Source: HGM11501 sp045123995
GTDB taxonomy: Bacteria; Bacillota; Clostridia; CAKSNL01; HGM11501
Direction of reading: 5' to 3'
Length of the DNA stretch: 64,000 nucleotides
Assembly (NCBI GenBank): GCA_045123995.1
Contig: JBGVKY010000001.1
Span: 1 to 64,000 of the forward strand
Of the stretch, positions 34,576 to 43,361 are shown piece by piece. The notes beneath the pieces are model-generated. The model was not told the DNA's origin. It did no database searches and saw only the letters and a list, made by a program, of their open reading frames with translations. The translations under genes were made by a program, and so were the position numbers. Positions within the stretch are counted from its first letter, which is position 1. Each line of letters opens with the position of its first letter.

Positions 34576-34604
34576 GTCAATTCATTCCTTTCTGAAGATA
34601 AGGT

Positions 34605-35306
34605 TTAATCAAAATCGTATGCAACAATGCAGGTTATATTGTCAAGTCCACCGGCATCATTGGCCTTTTTAACCAGTTTGGAAGCCGCCCTTTCAGGGTT
34701 TTCTTCACGGCTTATTATGTAGGCAATTTCAGAATCTGTTACCATGTTGGTAAGCCCATCGGTGCAAAGAAGAATTTTATCTCCTTTTTCTATTTTGAGT
34801 TCATAGAAATCCACTTCGCAATTTTCTGCCACCCCCACAGCTCTTGTAATCATGTTTTTCATGGGGTAGTTTTGGGCTTCTTCTTTTGTGATTTCACCCT
34901 TTTGCACCAACATCTCCACATAGGAATGGTCTTTTGTAAGGCATTTAGCCTCTTTATCTCTTATGACATAAACACGGCTGTCTCCCACATGGCCTATATT
35001 AAGGACTCCGTTTTTATACAAGCATATATCCATTGTGGTTCCCATTCCGCTTTTCTCTTCTGTCGCCATGGAAAAGACCTTTTTATTTGCTTCAGAAATA
35101 CTTTCTCCTATAAGGTCTTTTACATTATCTGTTTCTTTACCAAGAAGGATTTCTGATGCGGTTTCCACAGCCTCACGGCTTGCAATTTCTCCTGCATTAT
35201 GACCGCCCATACCGTCGGCAACAATAAGTATATTATCCCTGCCAAAAGCATAGTCTTCGTTATTGTCTCTTACTTTTCCCTTGTTACTTTTAATTGAAAA
35301 CTGCAT
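34605..35306 (-). CDS. prpC: PP2C-type protein phosphatase PrpC
   Basis: 233 residues. A metal-dependent Ser/Thr phosphatase that opposes PrkC. The motifs of bacterial PPM enzymes are present: KGKVRDNNEDYAFGRDNILI, VADGMGGHNAGEIASREAVE, GMGTTMDICLYKNGVLNIGH with VGDSRVYVIRD, LTKDHSYVEMLVQKGEITKE, LLCTDGLTNMVTDSEI and GGLDNITCIV. The Asp residues in D-N-N-E-D, D-G-M-G, D-G-L and D-N are the metal ligands. One base separates it from rlmN. Confidence 0.97.
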   Translation of the reverse strand: MQFSIKSNKGKVRDNNEDYAFGRDNILIVADGMGGHNAGEIASREAVETASEILLGKETDNVKDLIGESISEANKKVFSMATEEKSGMGTTMDICLYKNGVLNIGHVGDSRVYVIRDKEAKCLTKDHSYVEMLVQKGEITKEEAQNYPMKNMITRAVGVAENCEVDFYELKIEKGDKILLCTDGLTNMVTDSEIAYIISREENPERAASKLVKKANDAGGLDNITCIVAYDFD

Positions 35307-35307
35307 T

Positions 35308-36327
35308 TTAACCCTCCTTTACAAAAGATTTTTTAAGCTGGCCGCATGATGCACTTATATCTTTTCCCAGCTCACGTCTGACTGTGGCATTTACGCCGTA
35401 TTTATCTAAAATTTTTACAAATTCGTATTTGTTTTTACCTCTTTTGAATTCCTTTCCGGAAACGGGATTGACTTCTATAAGATTAACGTGGCAAAGCTGT
35501 CCTTTTAAAAGCTTTCCGAGTTTTTCCGCCTCACTAAGACTGTCATTAACCCCTGATATCAGGGAATATTCATAGCTTACACGTCTTTTTGTTTTCTTTG
35601 CATATTCATCCATTAAAGAAGTAAGCTCAGAAATGGTTGTATTTTTTGATGAGGGCATGATTTTCCTTCTTGCTTCATCATCCGTTGCGTGCAAGGAAAG
35701 TGCCAAAGTTATAGGTATATCCTCTTCCATCAGCCTTTTTATGCCTTTGGTAAGTCCGCAGGTTGACAATGTTATATGGCGAAAACCAATAGAAAGACCA
35801 TCCGGATTATTTATAGCATGAAGTGCAGTTAAAACATTGTCGTAATTATCCAGTGGCTCTCCTATACCCATCATAACCACATTTGATACCCTTACATCGG
35901 CATCAGCTGATACTGCTCTTATCTGCCCCTCAATTTCCGATGGGGTAAGGTTTCTTATAAGCCCGTCTACGGTAGAAGCACAAAAGGCACATCCCATTCT
36001 GCATCCCACCTGAGTTGATACACAAACGCTATATCCGTGCTCATAGCTCATTAAAACGGTTTCCACGATATTGCCGTCATGAAGCTTTATCAAATACTTT
36101 TTTGTGTCATCTATTTCAGACTCAAACTTCATATATACAGAGGGGTAGTAAATTTCGTATTCTTTTTTTATCTTTTCCCTTAATGAAAGCGGAATGTCTG
36201 TCATGGCTGAAGCATCGGTAACCCCCCGCCTTATCCATTTATAAATCTGTTTTGCCTGAAACGGCTTTAATGAAAATTCCTTTTCAATTTCCAAATGAGT
36301 CATATCAGCTAAGTTCATTCCGCTCAC
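35308..36327 (-). CDS. rlmN: 23S rRNA/tRNA adenosine C2 methyltransferase RlmN
   Basis: 339 residues. A radical SAM enzyme that methylates A2503 of 23S rRNA and A37 of some tRNAs. The N-terminal HhH-like domain includes FQAKQIYKWIRRGVTDASAM. The cluster motif is VGCRMGCAFCASTVDGLIRN (C-x-x-x-C-x-x-C), followed by VMMGIGEPLDNYDNVLTALH and HITLSTCGLTKGIKRLMEED. The C-terminal SCGQLK supplies the second catalytic Cys. It sits between rsmB and prpC, as in B. subtilis (yloN). Confidence 0.97.
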   Translation of the reverse strand: MSGMNLADMTHLEIEKEFSLKPFQAKQIYKWIRRGVTDASAMTDIPLSLREKIKKEYEIYYPSVYMKFESEIDDTKKYLIKLHDGNIVETVLMSYEHGYSVCVSTQVGCRMGCAFCASTVDGLIRNLTPSEIEGQIRAVSADADVRVSNVVMMGIGEPLDNYDNVLTALHAINNPDGLSIGFRHITLSTCGLTKGIKRLMEEDIPITLALSLHATDDEARRKIMPSSKNTTISELTSLMDEYAKKTKRRVSYEYSLISGVNDSLSEAEKLGKLLKGQLCHVNLIEVNPVSGKEFKRGKNKYEFVKILDKYGVNATVRRELGKDISASCGQLKKSFVKEG

Positions 36328-36333
36328 CTTCTT

Positions 36334-37611
36334 TCATTTTTTCATTCTGCAGATAAATGCCCCGTCAGTTTTATCAAAATTGGGATAGTAGGTTTTATAG
36401 CCTTCCTCTCCACCGCTGAAAGGATAAAGAGAAAATTCGGGGTGTTTTTTTAAAAACTTTTTAATTACTTCTTCGTTTTCTCTTTTATCAATTGAACAGG
36501 TGGAATAAATTAAAATACCCCCATCTTTCAAGGCCTTGCTCCCTTCTTCCAGAATTTTTTCCTGGAGAACGGAAAAGTCCTCATCTTCTTTTCTGTTCCA
36601 CTTAATATCAGGACGGCGGCGTATTATACCAAGTCCCGAACAGGGTACGTCTAAAAGAACTCTGTCACACTTTCCTGAAAGCTCCTTATTTTCCTTTGAT
36701 GCATCGTGAATCCCTGTCTTTATTATATGAATTCCCAGTCTTTCAGATGCCTCGTTAATAAGCTTAAGTTTATGTGAATATATGTCAAAAGCAAAAATTT
36801 CTCCCTTATCCTCCATAAGCTCAGCAATATAGGTTGTTTTTCCGCCGGGTGCGGCGCAGCCGTCCATAACGGTCATCCCGGGCTTTAAGCACAGAAGCTC
36901 TGCTGTTTTATTAAAGGGTGTTGCCTGAACACTGAAAAGTCCTTCCTTAAATCCGTCAATATTATAAACTGCACCGTTCGAATTTAATGTGAGCATATTT
37001 CCGTCACGACTTTTTACCAAATCCCCAAGTTTTTTCTCTAAATCCCCGGCGCTTATCTTAAGGGTATTAGCTCTTATTATCATATCCGCTTTTTCGTTTC
37101 CTGCTTTAAGTATTTCCTCTGCCCGCTCTTCCCCGAAATCCTCTATAAATCTTAAAACCATCCATAAAGGGTAGGAATATTTTATCGAAAGTTCCTCTTT
37201 TTTATCCTTGGGAAGTGGCGGTATTCCGTTTTTGGACGCATTTCTTAAAAGCGCATTAACAAAACCTGCCGAAGCGGAATGTCCGTATCTTCTTGCCAGC
37301 TTTACACTTTCGTTTACCGCTGCAGAGTCAGGAACTTTATCCATGAAAAAAAGCTGATAAAGACCTGTTCTTAAAATGTTTTTTATACTTACTGATATTT
37401 TCTTTAATTTTACTTTTGAATAGGCTGAAATTATATAATCGAGGTAAAGTCTGTTCCTTACAACCCCTCTTACAATTTCACTTAAAAACGACGCATCCTT
37501 TCCCGTAAAGCCGTCTTTTCTGCACACTTCGTCAAGTAAAATATTCATATAAGCGCCTTTTTCTTCTATGTCCCTTAAGATTAAAACGGCACTCTCTCTT
37601 ACTTTATCCAT
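36334..37611 (-). CDS. rsmB: 16S rRNA cytosine-967 C5 methyltransferase RsmB
   Basis: 425 residues. The N-terminal NusB-like helical domain (RESAVLILRDIEEKGAYMNI and LRTGLYQLFFMDKVPDSAAV) is followed by a Rossmann methyltransferase domain: GMTVMDGCAAPGGKTTYIAE (SAM site), DRVLLDVPCSGLGIIRRRPD with the P-C catalytic motif, and ILIYSTCSIDKRENEEVI with the second Cys. Standard length. 6 bases before rlmN and 15 bases after fmt. Confidence 0.96.
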   Translation of the reverse strand: MDKVRESAVLILRDIEEKGAYMNILLDEVCRKDGFTGKDASFLSEIVRGVVRNRLYLDYIISAYSKVKLKKISVSIKNILRTGLYQLFFMDKVPDSAAVNESVKLARRYGHSASAGFVNALLRNASKNGIPPLPKDKKEELSIKYSYPLWMVLRFIEDFGEERAEEILKAGNEKADMIIRANTLKISAGDLEKKLGDLVKSRDGNMLTLNSNGAVYNIDGFKEGLFSVQATPFNKTAELLCLKPGMTVMDGCAAPGGKTTYIAELMEDKGEIFAFDIYSHKLKLINEASERLGIHIIKTGIHDASKENKELSGKCDRVLLDVPCSGLGIIRRRPDIKWNRKEDEDFSVLQEKILEEGSKALKDGGILIYSTCSIDKRENEEVIKKFLKKHPEFSLYPFSGGEEGYKTYYPNFDKTDGAFICRMKK

Positions 37612-37626
37612 ATCCTATCTCCGGAA

Positions 37627-38568
37627 TTATTCTTCTACATAATCGTCAAAGGAAAGACCTTTTTCCATAGCGTGGCCTCTTAAGTAGTCCTCTGCCGCCA
37701 TTTCTTTTCCGCCGTCTGCTTTTAATCTCTTTATCCTTATTGCATCATTACCACAGGCAACTATGAGCCCTTCTTTGGGGTCTGAAACTAAAATTTCTCC
37801 GGGATTGCCTTTAATTTTCTCTATCTTAGTTTCAAGGATTTTAATTTTAAGTCCCTTAAAAAATGCATATGCCGAGGGCCAGGGATAAGTTCCCCTTACA
37901 AGGTCATGAACGGCTCTCGCATCCTTTGAAAAATCAATCTGTCCCATCTTGGATGTAAGAGGTGCTGCGTAGGTGCTTTTTTCATGATCCTGGGGGATTC
38001 TTTCCGCTTTACCCGAACAGATAAGGGAAATACCCTCCAAAAGAGTTTCAATGCCCACTTCTTCAAGCTTTGAAAAAAGAGTTTCGGAGTTATCATCTAT
38101 ATCTATAGGACAGCTCTTTTTAAGTATCATATCCCCTGTGTCGAGACCTTTATCCATATACATAAGAGTTATACCCGTTTCTTCCTTGCCGTCAATTATT
38201 GCGCTCTGAACCGGGGATGCCCCTCTGTACTCAGGCAAAAGGGAGCCGTGAACATTTATACATCCGTATTTGGGATAGTCAAGCACATAAGAAGGCAGGA
38301 TTTTCCCGTAGGCAACAACCACAATAAGCTCGGGGTCATACTTTTTAAGAATGTCCTCAATTGCCCCGTCCTTAAGGCTCTCGGGCTGAAAAACGGGAAT
38401 ATTCAGATTTTCTGCACTCACCTTTACAGGAGGTGCTGTTAAAATCTTTTTTCTTCCCACAGGTTTATCTGCACGGCAAAGTACAAAACTCACCTCGTGA
38501 CCGCTTTTTACCAGAGCTTCAAGATGTACCCTGGCAAAATCTGGTGTTCCCATAAAACCAATTCTCAT
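37627..38568 (-). CDS. fmt: methionyl-tRNA formyltransferase
   Basis: 313 residues. Formylates initiator Met-tRNA using 10-formyl-THF. Motifs: RIGFMGTPDFARVHLEALVK, CRADKPVGRKKILTAPPVKV, VVVAYGKILPSYVLDYPKYG, and the catalytic INVHGSLLPEYRGASPVQSA (Asn-His) with GITLMYMDKGLDTGDMI (Asp). The C-terminal tRNA-binding beta domain has GEILVSDPKEGLIVACGNDA. Its partner def lies 14 bases upstream. Confidence 0.98.
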   Translation of the reverse strand: MRIGFMGTPDFARVHLEALVKSGHEVSFVLCRADKPVGRKKILTAPPVKVSAENLNIPVFQPESLKDGAIEDILKKYDPELIVVVAYGKILPSYVLDYPKYGCINVHGSLLPEYRGASPVQSAIIDGKEETGITLMYMDKGLDTGDMILKKSCPIDIDDNSETLFSKLEEVGIETLLEGISLICSGKAERIPQDHEKSTYAAPLTSKMGQIDFSKDARAVHDLVRGTYPWPSAYAFFKGLKIKILETKIEKIKGNPGEILVSDPKEGLIVACGNDAIRIKRLKADGGKEMAAEDYLRGHAMEKGLSFDDYVEE

Positions 38569-38582
38569 TGAAAATCCCTTTC

Positions 38583-39038
38583 TTAATCTTGTTCTAAAAA
38601 TCTTTCTACTTTTTCAGTGAAAGCGTGTCCGGAAAGATGCTCTATTTCATGGCAGAACGCCCTTGCCAAAAGCTCTTTCCCCTCAAACGTACATTCGTTT
38701 CCATAGCGGTCTTTAGCCTTTACCTTTACATAGTTGGGACGGGTTACTTCTCCCCATTTGCCCGGAAAACTCAAACAACCTTCGGTTCCTGTCTGCTTTC
38801 CCGATTCTTTTACGATTTCGGGATTTACAAGTTCAATCAACCCTTCACCCGTATCTATAACTGCAACTTTTTTAAGCACGCCCACCTGTACTGCCGCTAG
38901 GCCTACACCGTTGGCGGCATACATTGTTTCCGCCATGTCGTCTAAAAGTGTATGAAGTCTTTCGTCAAAGCTCGTTACTTCTCTTGAATTTTTATATAAA
39001 ATTTCATCAGGTGCCTTCCTGATTTCTCTTATTGCCAT
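38583..39038 (-). CDS. def: peptide deformylase
   Basis: 151 residues. Removes the formyl group from nascent proteins. Three metal and active-site motifs: motif 1 NGVGLAAVQVG (G-x-G-L-A-A-x-Q, with Val for the common Pro), motif 2 EGCLSFPG (Cys ligand) and motif 3 FCHEIEHLSGHAF (H-E-x-x-H). The tail is short, ending FLEQD, as in many Clostridial type 1 enzymes. Next to fmt and priA in the conserved order. Confidence 0.97.
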   Translation of the reverse strand: MAIREIRKAPDEILYKNSREVTSFDERLHTLLDDMAETMYAANGVGLAAVQVGVLKKVAVIDTGEGLIELVNPEIVKESGKQTGTEGCLSFPGKWGEVTRPNYVKVKAKDRYGNECTFEGKELLARAFCHEIEHLSGHAFTEKVERFLEQD

Positions 39039-39051
39039 AAATATTTCCTCC

Positions 39052-41286
39052 TTAAAGCATGCTGCCGGGATTGATTTCTAAAGTAAATCTTACATCCTTA
39101 TGCTTTTTTTCCAAAGATATTTCAAAAAGTCTTTTTCTCAACTCATCATTTACTTTACTTTTTATCCAGAATCTGTATCTGTAATTCCCTTTTATTTTTG
39201 ATACGGGACAAGGCATTGTTGAATATTTTGTGTATTCAATTCCCGAAAGCATTTCCTCTGCCATTTTTTCGGTTTCCTCACATACACTTTTTGCCAGAAG
39301 CTCATTCTCCGATGAAAATACAAAGCTTACTATATCCATAAATGGCGGATAGCCGAAAATTTTTCTGTAAGCTATTTCACTTTCGTAAAACGCTTCATAA
39401 TCCTGATCCTTTGCCATGTTTATAACCTGGTTTTCAGGATTATAGGTCTGTATAATTGCCCTGCCTTTTTTCTCTCCTCTGCCCGCTCTTCCGGACACCT
39501 GGGTTATTAAGTCAAAGGTCCTTTCCGAAGCCCTGTAATCGTCTATATTTAGGGACATATCTGCCGCTATGACACCGACTAATGATATATTGGGAAAGTC
39601 CAGCCCTTTTGACACCATCTGTGTGCCCAAAAGTATATCCGTCTTTTCTTTGCTGAAGGTATCAAGAATCTTTTCGTGGCTTCCCTTTTTGGTTGTGGTA
39701 TCAACGTCCATTCTTATAATCGATGCTGTTGGGAATGTTTTTTTAATTTCGTCTTCCAGCTTCTGTGTTCCTGCCCCGAAATACTTAACGTGATGCCCCC
39801 TGCATTCGGGACATTCTTTCAAAACCTTGGTTTCATATCCGCAGTAATGACAGTTTAAGGTTTCCTTCGATTTGTGATAAGTAAGGGCAATACTGCACTG
39901 GGGGCAGCTTGCCACATATCCGCAGTCTCTGCAGGAGACGAAGGTGGAAAATCCCCTTCTGTTAAGAAAGAGTACCGTCTGCTCTTTCCTTTCAAGATTT
40001 TTTCTTATCTCCTCCGTCAGAGCCCTTGAAAGCATACTTCTGTTTCCTTCTTTAAGCTCTTTTCTCATGTCTGCAACTTTAACATCAGGAAGATTTACTT
40101 CGTTATACCTTTTTGTCATTTTAAGAAGCTTGTATTCTCCCTCTTTTGCCCTGTAGTAGCTTTTGATGTCCGGAGTTGCGGAGGCCAAAAGGAGCGGTGC
40201 ATTATTCATCTCACACCTTTTTTTCGCCACTTCCCTTGCATCGTATCTGGGCGACTGCTCGGAGCGGTAGGTGTTTTCATGCTCCTCGTCTATTATTATA
40301 ATCCCGATATTTTTAAGCGGAGCAAAAACTGCGGAGCGTGCGCCTATAACAACCTTTGCTTCTCCCTTTTTTATTCTGTTCCACTCGTCAAGACGCTCAC
40401 CCTGGGAAAGCACACTGTGTAAAATTGCAATTTCATCCCCGAATCTGCCCAAAAATCTATCCGTCATCTGAGGCGTCAGAGAAATTTCGGGCACAAGAAC
40501 AATGGCGGTTTTACCTTTTTTTATTACCTTGTCTATTATCTGCATGAAAACCTCGGTTTTTCCGCTCCCTGTAATTCCGTGAAGTAAAAAGGTATCACTT
40601 TCATTCCCGTCTATTGCCAAAGTCAGAGCTTTAAGTGCTTCCTTCTGCTCTTCTGTTGGAACGAGATTTTCACTTTTTTTGATTTCTTTACCCGAAAAAG
40701 GGTTTCGCCTTTTATTTTCAAAATAGGTCTCAACAATTCCTTTTTCAGAAAGTGCCTTTATCACAGCATTTGAGCAAAAAGGTTTTTCGCATATTTCACT
40801 TAATGAAACGGGCCCACTAAGTAAAAACCTTGCGGTTTCCACCTGCATTTTACTTTTGCTTTTCTCAAGAATTTTTTCAAATTCTTCCTGACTTTTTATA
40901 AGTCTTACATATTTTCTCTTAAGCTCAGATACCCTTTCTTCCTCTTTCATAAAGGTATAAGGAGGGCACATAAGCTTAAGACAGTCACAAAAAGGCGCCA
41001 CATATATATTTCTCATATATGCAGCCACTTTAATATCATCTTCCGTAACAACAGGTTCATCACCTATTATTCTGGATATTTCCTTTAGGGTAAAAGGTGA
41101 GTCTTCATTGGAAAAACCCACAACTATTCCTTTTTTCTTTCCTCTTCCAAAAGGAACTTCAACCAGATGTCCTAAAGAAAGCTTTTCTTTAATCTCTTTC
41201 GGAAAAAGATAGTCAAAGGGTTTATCGAGACTTTTAAGTCCCGTATCGACAGACACCTTTACCAGCTTGAAAGATGAATCCGTCAT
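39052..41286 (-). CDS. priA: primosomal replication helicase PriA
   Basis: 744 residues. Restarts stalled forks. The N-terminal DNA-binding domain has DTGLKSLDKPFDYLFPKEIK and LGHLVEVPFGRGKKKGIVVG. Helicase motifs: HGITGSGKTEVFMQIIDKVI (Walker A), IIIDEEHENTYRSEQSPRYD (DEEH), ASATPDIKSYYRA, TVLFLNRRGFSTFVSCRDCG and TQMVSKGLDFPNISLVGVIA. Eight zinc-binding Cys are in CRDCG, CPQC, CHYCG and CPECRG. Two bases follow rpoZ; the usual coaBC gene between rpoZ and priA is missing. Confidence 0.97.
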   Translation of the reverse strand: MTDSSFKLVKVSVDTGLKSLDKPFDYLFPKEIKEKLSLGHLVEVPFGRGKKKGIVVGFSNEDSPFTLKEISRIIGDEPVVTEDDIKVAAYMRNIYVAPFCDCLKLMCPPYTFMKEEERVSELKRKYVRLIKSQEEFEKILEKSKSKMQVETARFLLSGPVSLSEICEKPFCSNAVIKALSEKGIVETYFENKRRNPFSGKEIKKSENLVPTEEQKEALKALTLAIDGNESDTFLLHGITGSGKTEVFMQIIDKVIKKGKTAIVLVPEISLTPQMTDRFLGRFGDEIAILHSVLSQGERLDEWNRIKKGEAKVVIGARSAVFAPLKNIGIIIIDEEHENTYRSEQSPRYDAREVAKKRCEMNNAPLLLASATPDIKSYYRAKEGEYKLLKMTKRYNEVNLPDVKVADMRKELKEGNRSMLSRALTEEIRKNLERKEQTVLFLNRRGFSTFVSCRDCGYVASCPQCSIALTYHKSKETLNCHYCGYETKVLKECPECRGHHVKYFGAGTQKLEDEIKKTFPTASIIRMDVDTTTKKGSHEKILDTFSKEKTDILLGTQMVSKGLDFPNISLVGVIAADMSLNIDDYRASERTFDLITQVSGRAGRGEKKGRAIIQTYNPENQVINMAKDQDYEAFYESEIAYRKIFGYPPFMDIVSFVFSSENELLAKSVCEETEKMAEEMLSGIEYTKYSTMPCPVSKIKGNYRYRFWIKSKVNDELRKRLFEISLEKKHKDVRFTLEINPGSML

Positions 41287-41288
41287 AA

Positions 41289-41489
41289 TTATTTTGAAAA
41301 GTCAATTTTGCCTTCGTAAATTTCTTCTACGGCTATTGTAACGGGCTTTGCAGAGTTTGTTTCAATCAAAGGCTCTGTAGGATTTTCTTTATCTTCAAGC
41401 TCTCTCGCTCTTTTAGCTGCCGCAATTACTACGCTGTAACGGCTGTCATATTTCTTCATAAGTTCATCAACTGAGGGATAAATCATCAT
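41289..41489 (-). CDS. rpoZ: RNA polymerase omega subunit
   Basis: 66 residues. YPSVDELMKKYDSRYSVVIA, then AAKRARELED and the acidic/proline linker NPTEPLIETNSAKPVTIAVE, EIYEGKI: the classic omega pattern with L-x-x-K/R-x-x-x-R-x-x-x-V/L-x-x-A-K-R-A-R. Omega supports RNA polymerase assembly and ppGpp response. It follows gmk by 15 bases. Confidence 0.95.
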   Translation of the reverse strand: MMIYPSVDELMKKYDSRYSVVIAAAKRARELEDKENPTEPLIETNSAKPVTIAVEEIYEGKIDFSK

Positions 41490-41504
41490 AATTAAAACTT
41501 CCTT

Positions 41505-42119
41505 TCACACTCTTTTTATATTTTCTATTGTATCTTCGTTATTCTTCACCATTAAGGTACATGAGTCTATAATTTTTTCAAGGTCTGAAATGGCCTTTTC
41601 AAGTTCATTATTGACTATTATATAATCATAGTCTTTAATTTTCTCGTATTCCAAAAGAGCCCTTTCCATTCTTTTCTCAATGGCACTTACTGCCACGGGG
41701 TTTCCTTCATCCCTTTTTAAAAGTCTTCTTTTAAGTTCACCGTATGTGGGAGGAACAACGAAAACCAACACCGCATCCGGAAAAATCTGTTTCGCCTGAA
41801 ACGCCCCGCCCACTTCAATTTCAAGCAGGGTATTCTTTCCATTTTTCATAGCTTCCTCAATGGGTTTTTTGGGTGTTCCGTAATAGTTTCCCACGTAGTT
41901 TTCCCATTCTAAAAAGTAGTCTTCGCCAATTCTTTTTTCAAACTCTTCCTTGGAAATATAGTGATAGTTAACACCATCTTCTTCCCCGTCTCTGGGAGCT
42001 CTTGTAGTGCAGGATACAGATAAAAACATATCTTCTCTTTTATCTATAATGCTTTTTACAATGGTTCCTTTCCCAACGCCTGAGGGTCCTGACACTATAA
42101 ATACGCTGCCCTTAGCCAT
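41505..42119 (-). CDS. gmk: guanylate kinase
   Basis: 204 residues. Phosphorylates GMP. Motifs: SVFIVSGPSGVGKGTIVKSI (P-loop), FLSVSCTTRAPRDGEEDGVN (GMP loop), YHYISKEEFEKRIGEDYFLE, then YYGTPKKPIEEAMKNGKNTL and the lid LKRRLLKRDEGNPVAVSAIE. The start overlaps the remA stop by eight bases, so translation is coupled. Confidence 0.97.
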   Translation of the reverse strand: MAKGSVFIVSGPSGVGKGTIVKSIIDKREDMFLSVSCTTRAPRDGEEDGVNYHYISKEEFEKRIGEDYFLEWENYVGNYYGTPKKPIEEAMKNGKNTLLEIEVGGAFQAKQIFPDAVLVFVVPPTYGELKRRLLKRDEGNPVAVSAIEKRMERALLEYEKIKDYDYIIVNNELEKAISDLEKIIDSCTLMVKNNEDTIENIKRV

Positions 42120-42369
42120 CTGTCTCTTCCTCCTCGCTTAAGTCAAATCTATGTCCTATGGTGTCAGGCTGAAGAGAGCTTGTTACCACATGGTCAGAGT
42201 CGGTTACGATAACCGCTCTTGTTCTTCTTCCGTAAGTGGCATCTATGAGCTTTCCTCTGTCCCTTGCATCCTGTACCAGTCTTTTTACAGGAGCAGATTC
42301 AGGAGATACCACGCATACCACATGTTCAGCACTTACAATATTTCCAAAGCCTATATTTATGACTTTCAT
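42112..42369 (-). CDS. remA: extracellular matrix regulator RemA
   Basis: 85 residues of the DUF370/RemA family: INIGFGNIVSAEHVVCVVSP, then SAPVKRLVQDARDRGKLIDA and TYGRRTRAVIVTDSDHVV. The basic G-R-R-T-R-A patch and N-x-V-x-x-x-x-I-V positions contact DNA in B. subtilis, where RemA activates biofilm matrix and osmoprotection genes as a heptameric ring. In Clostridia the gene is conserved here between yicC and gmk, whether or not biofilm genes exist. ATG with an AGGAG site. Confidence 0.95.
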   Translation of the reverse strand: MKVINIGFGNIVSAEHVVCVVSPESAPVKRLVQDARDRGKLIDATYGRRTRAVIVTDSDHVVTSSLQPDTIGHRFDLSEEEETDG

Positions 42370-42379
42370 AATAAAACTC

Positions 42380-43258
42380 CTATTCGATATTCTGAATTTG
42401 CTCTCTCATCTTTTCAATTTCCGTCTTCATTTCGACAACCATTTTGGTTGTAGCGACGTCATTGGATTTTGAGCCTGTGGTATTTACCTCGCGGTTAATT
42501 TCCTGTACCAGAAAGTCGAGCTTTCTGCCTGCAGGAGCGTCAGAATCTATTATTAAAGAAAGTTCCTTTACATGGCTTTTAAGTCTTACCATTTCCTCGT
42601 CAACATTTACCCTGTCTGTAAAAATGGCAACTTCATTCAATAATCTTCCTTCGTCAACGGGGACATTTTTAAGGATTTCTTCCATTCCGTTTTTCAATCT
42701 TTCAGAATATTCTGCTACTATCATAGGAGCTCTTTCCCTGATTTTATCCACATATGAGGATATAATTTCGCCCTTTTCCAGAAGGTCACTCCCCAATCTT
42801 GCCCCCTCTTCCTTTCTCATATTATCATATGTCTCCAAAGCCTTGCTGAAAACGGAAAGAACGTCCGCCTTAAGCTCGTCTTCGTCAACCGGGGGCTTAT
42901 CTACCTTGAACATATCGGGGAATCTGGCTATATCGGTTATATTTATTTCTCCCGGAATTTCAAGAGTTTCAGAAAGAGCTTTAAGCTCCTTAAGATAGCT
43001 CTGTGCCAACTGGGTGTTGGCACTTACCATAATGCTGTCCTCGTTATAGTCCACAATGCTTAAGTAAATATCAACCTTTCCTCTTTTTACGAAAAGAGAA
43101 GCTTCCTTTCTTAAGACATCCTCCAAAAAGCCGAACTGTCTCGGCACTTTAACTGAAAAATCAGTATATCTGTGGTTTACAGAGCGAATTTCTGCGCTTA
43201 TTTTTCTGTTGTTAAGCGTCTCTTCGAAATGCCCGTAACCGGTCATACTCTTAATCAT
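42380..43258 (-). CDS. yicC: YicC/YloC-family endoribonuclease
   Basis: 292 residues. The start MIKSMTGYGHFEETLNNRKI is the family signature (S-M-T-G-Y/F-G), followed by AEIRSVNHRYTDFSVKVPRQ and ending with LDFLVQEINREVNTTGSKSN, also signature (F-L-x-Q-E-x-N-R-E-x-N-T-x-x-S-K). YicC acts with RNA degradation factors in E. coli; YloC of B. subtilis has endoribonuclease activity. It leads the operon and has GGAGGAAG before its ATG. I see no clear promoter, only a hairpin-rich 100-base leader. Confidence 0.95.
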   Translation of the reverse strand: MIKSMTGYGHFEETLNNRKISAEIRSVNHRYTDFSVKVPRQFGFLEDVLRKEASLFVKRGKVDIYLSIVDYNEDSIMVSANTQLAQSYLKELKALSETLEIPGEINITDIARFPDMFKVDKPPVDEDELKADVLSVFSKALETYDNMRKEEGARLGSDLLEKGEIISSYVDKIRERAPMIVAEYSERLKNGMEEILKNVPVDEGRLLNEVAIFTDRVNVDEEMVRLKSHVKELSLIIDSDAPAGRKLDFLVQEINREVNTTGSKSNDVATTKMVVEMKTEIEKMREQIQNIE

Positions 43259-43298
43259 AACTTCCTCCGCCTTATCTTAAAAAACGTATTTTAGTGGC

Positions 43299-43360
43299 TT
43301 AAGCCGAGGGGCGGGTGTCCCCGTAAGGCTTAAAGGGGCGTTTTTAAGCGCCCCCTTTTT
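43299..43360 (-). promoter_or_regulatory. two nested hairpins upstream of yicC, probable prsA terminator
   Basis: TTAAGCC (43299-43305) pairs with GGCTTAA (327-333), with GGGG/CCCC (308-311, 319-322) inside it. The second hairpin AAAGGGGCG (332-340) with CGCCCC-TTT (349-358) overlaps the first. Only one can form fully at once, giving either a terminator for the foldase gene or an alternative fold ahead of yicC. The U-tract on the minus strand is short. Confidence 0.5.
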
Positions 43361-43361
43361 A

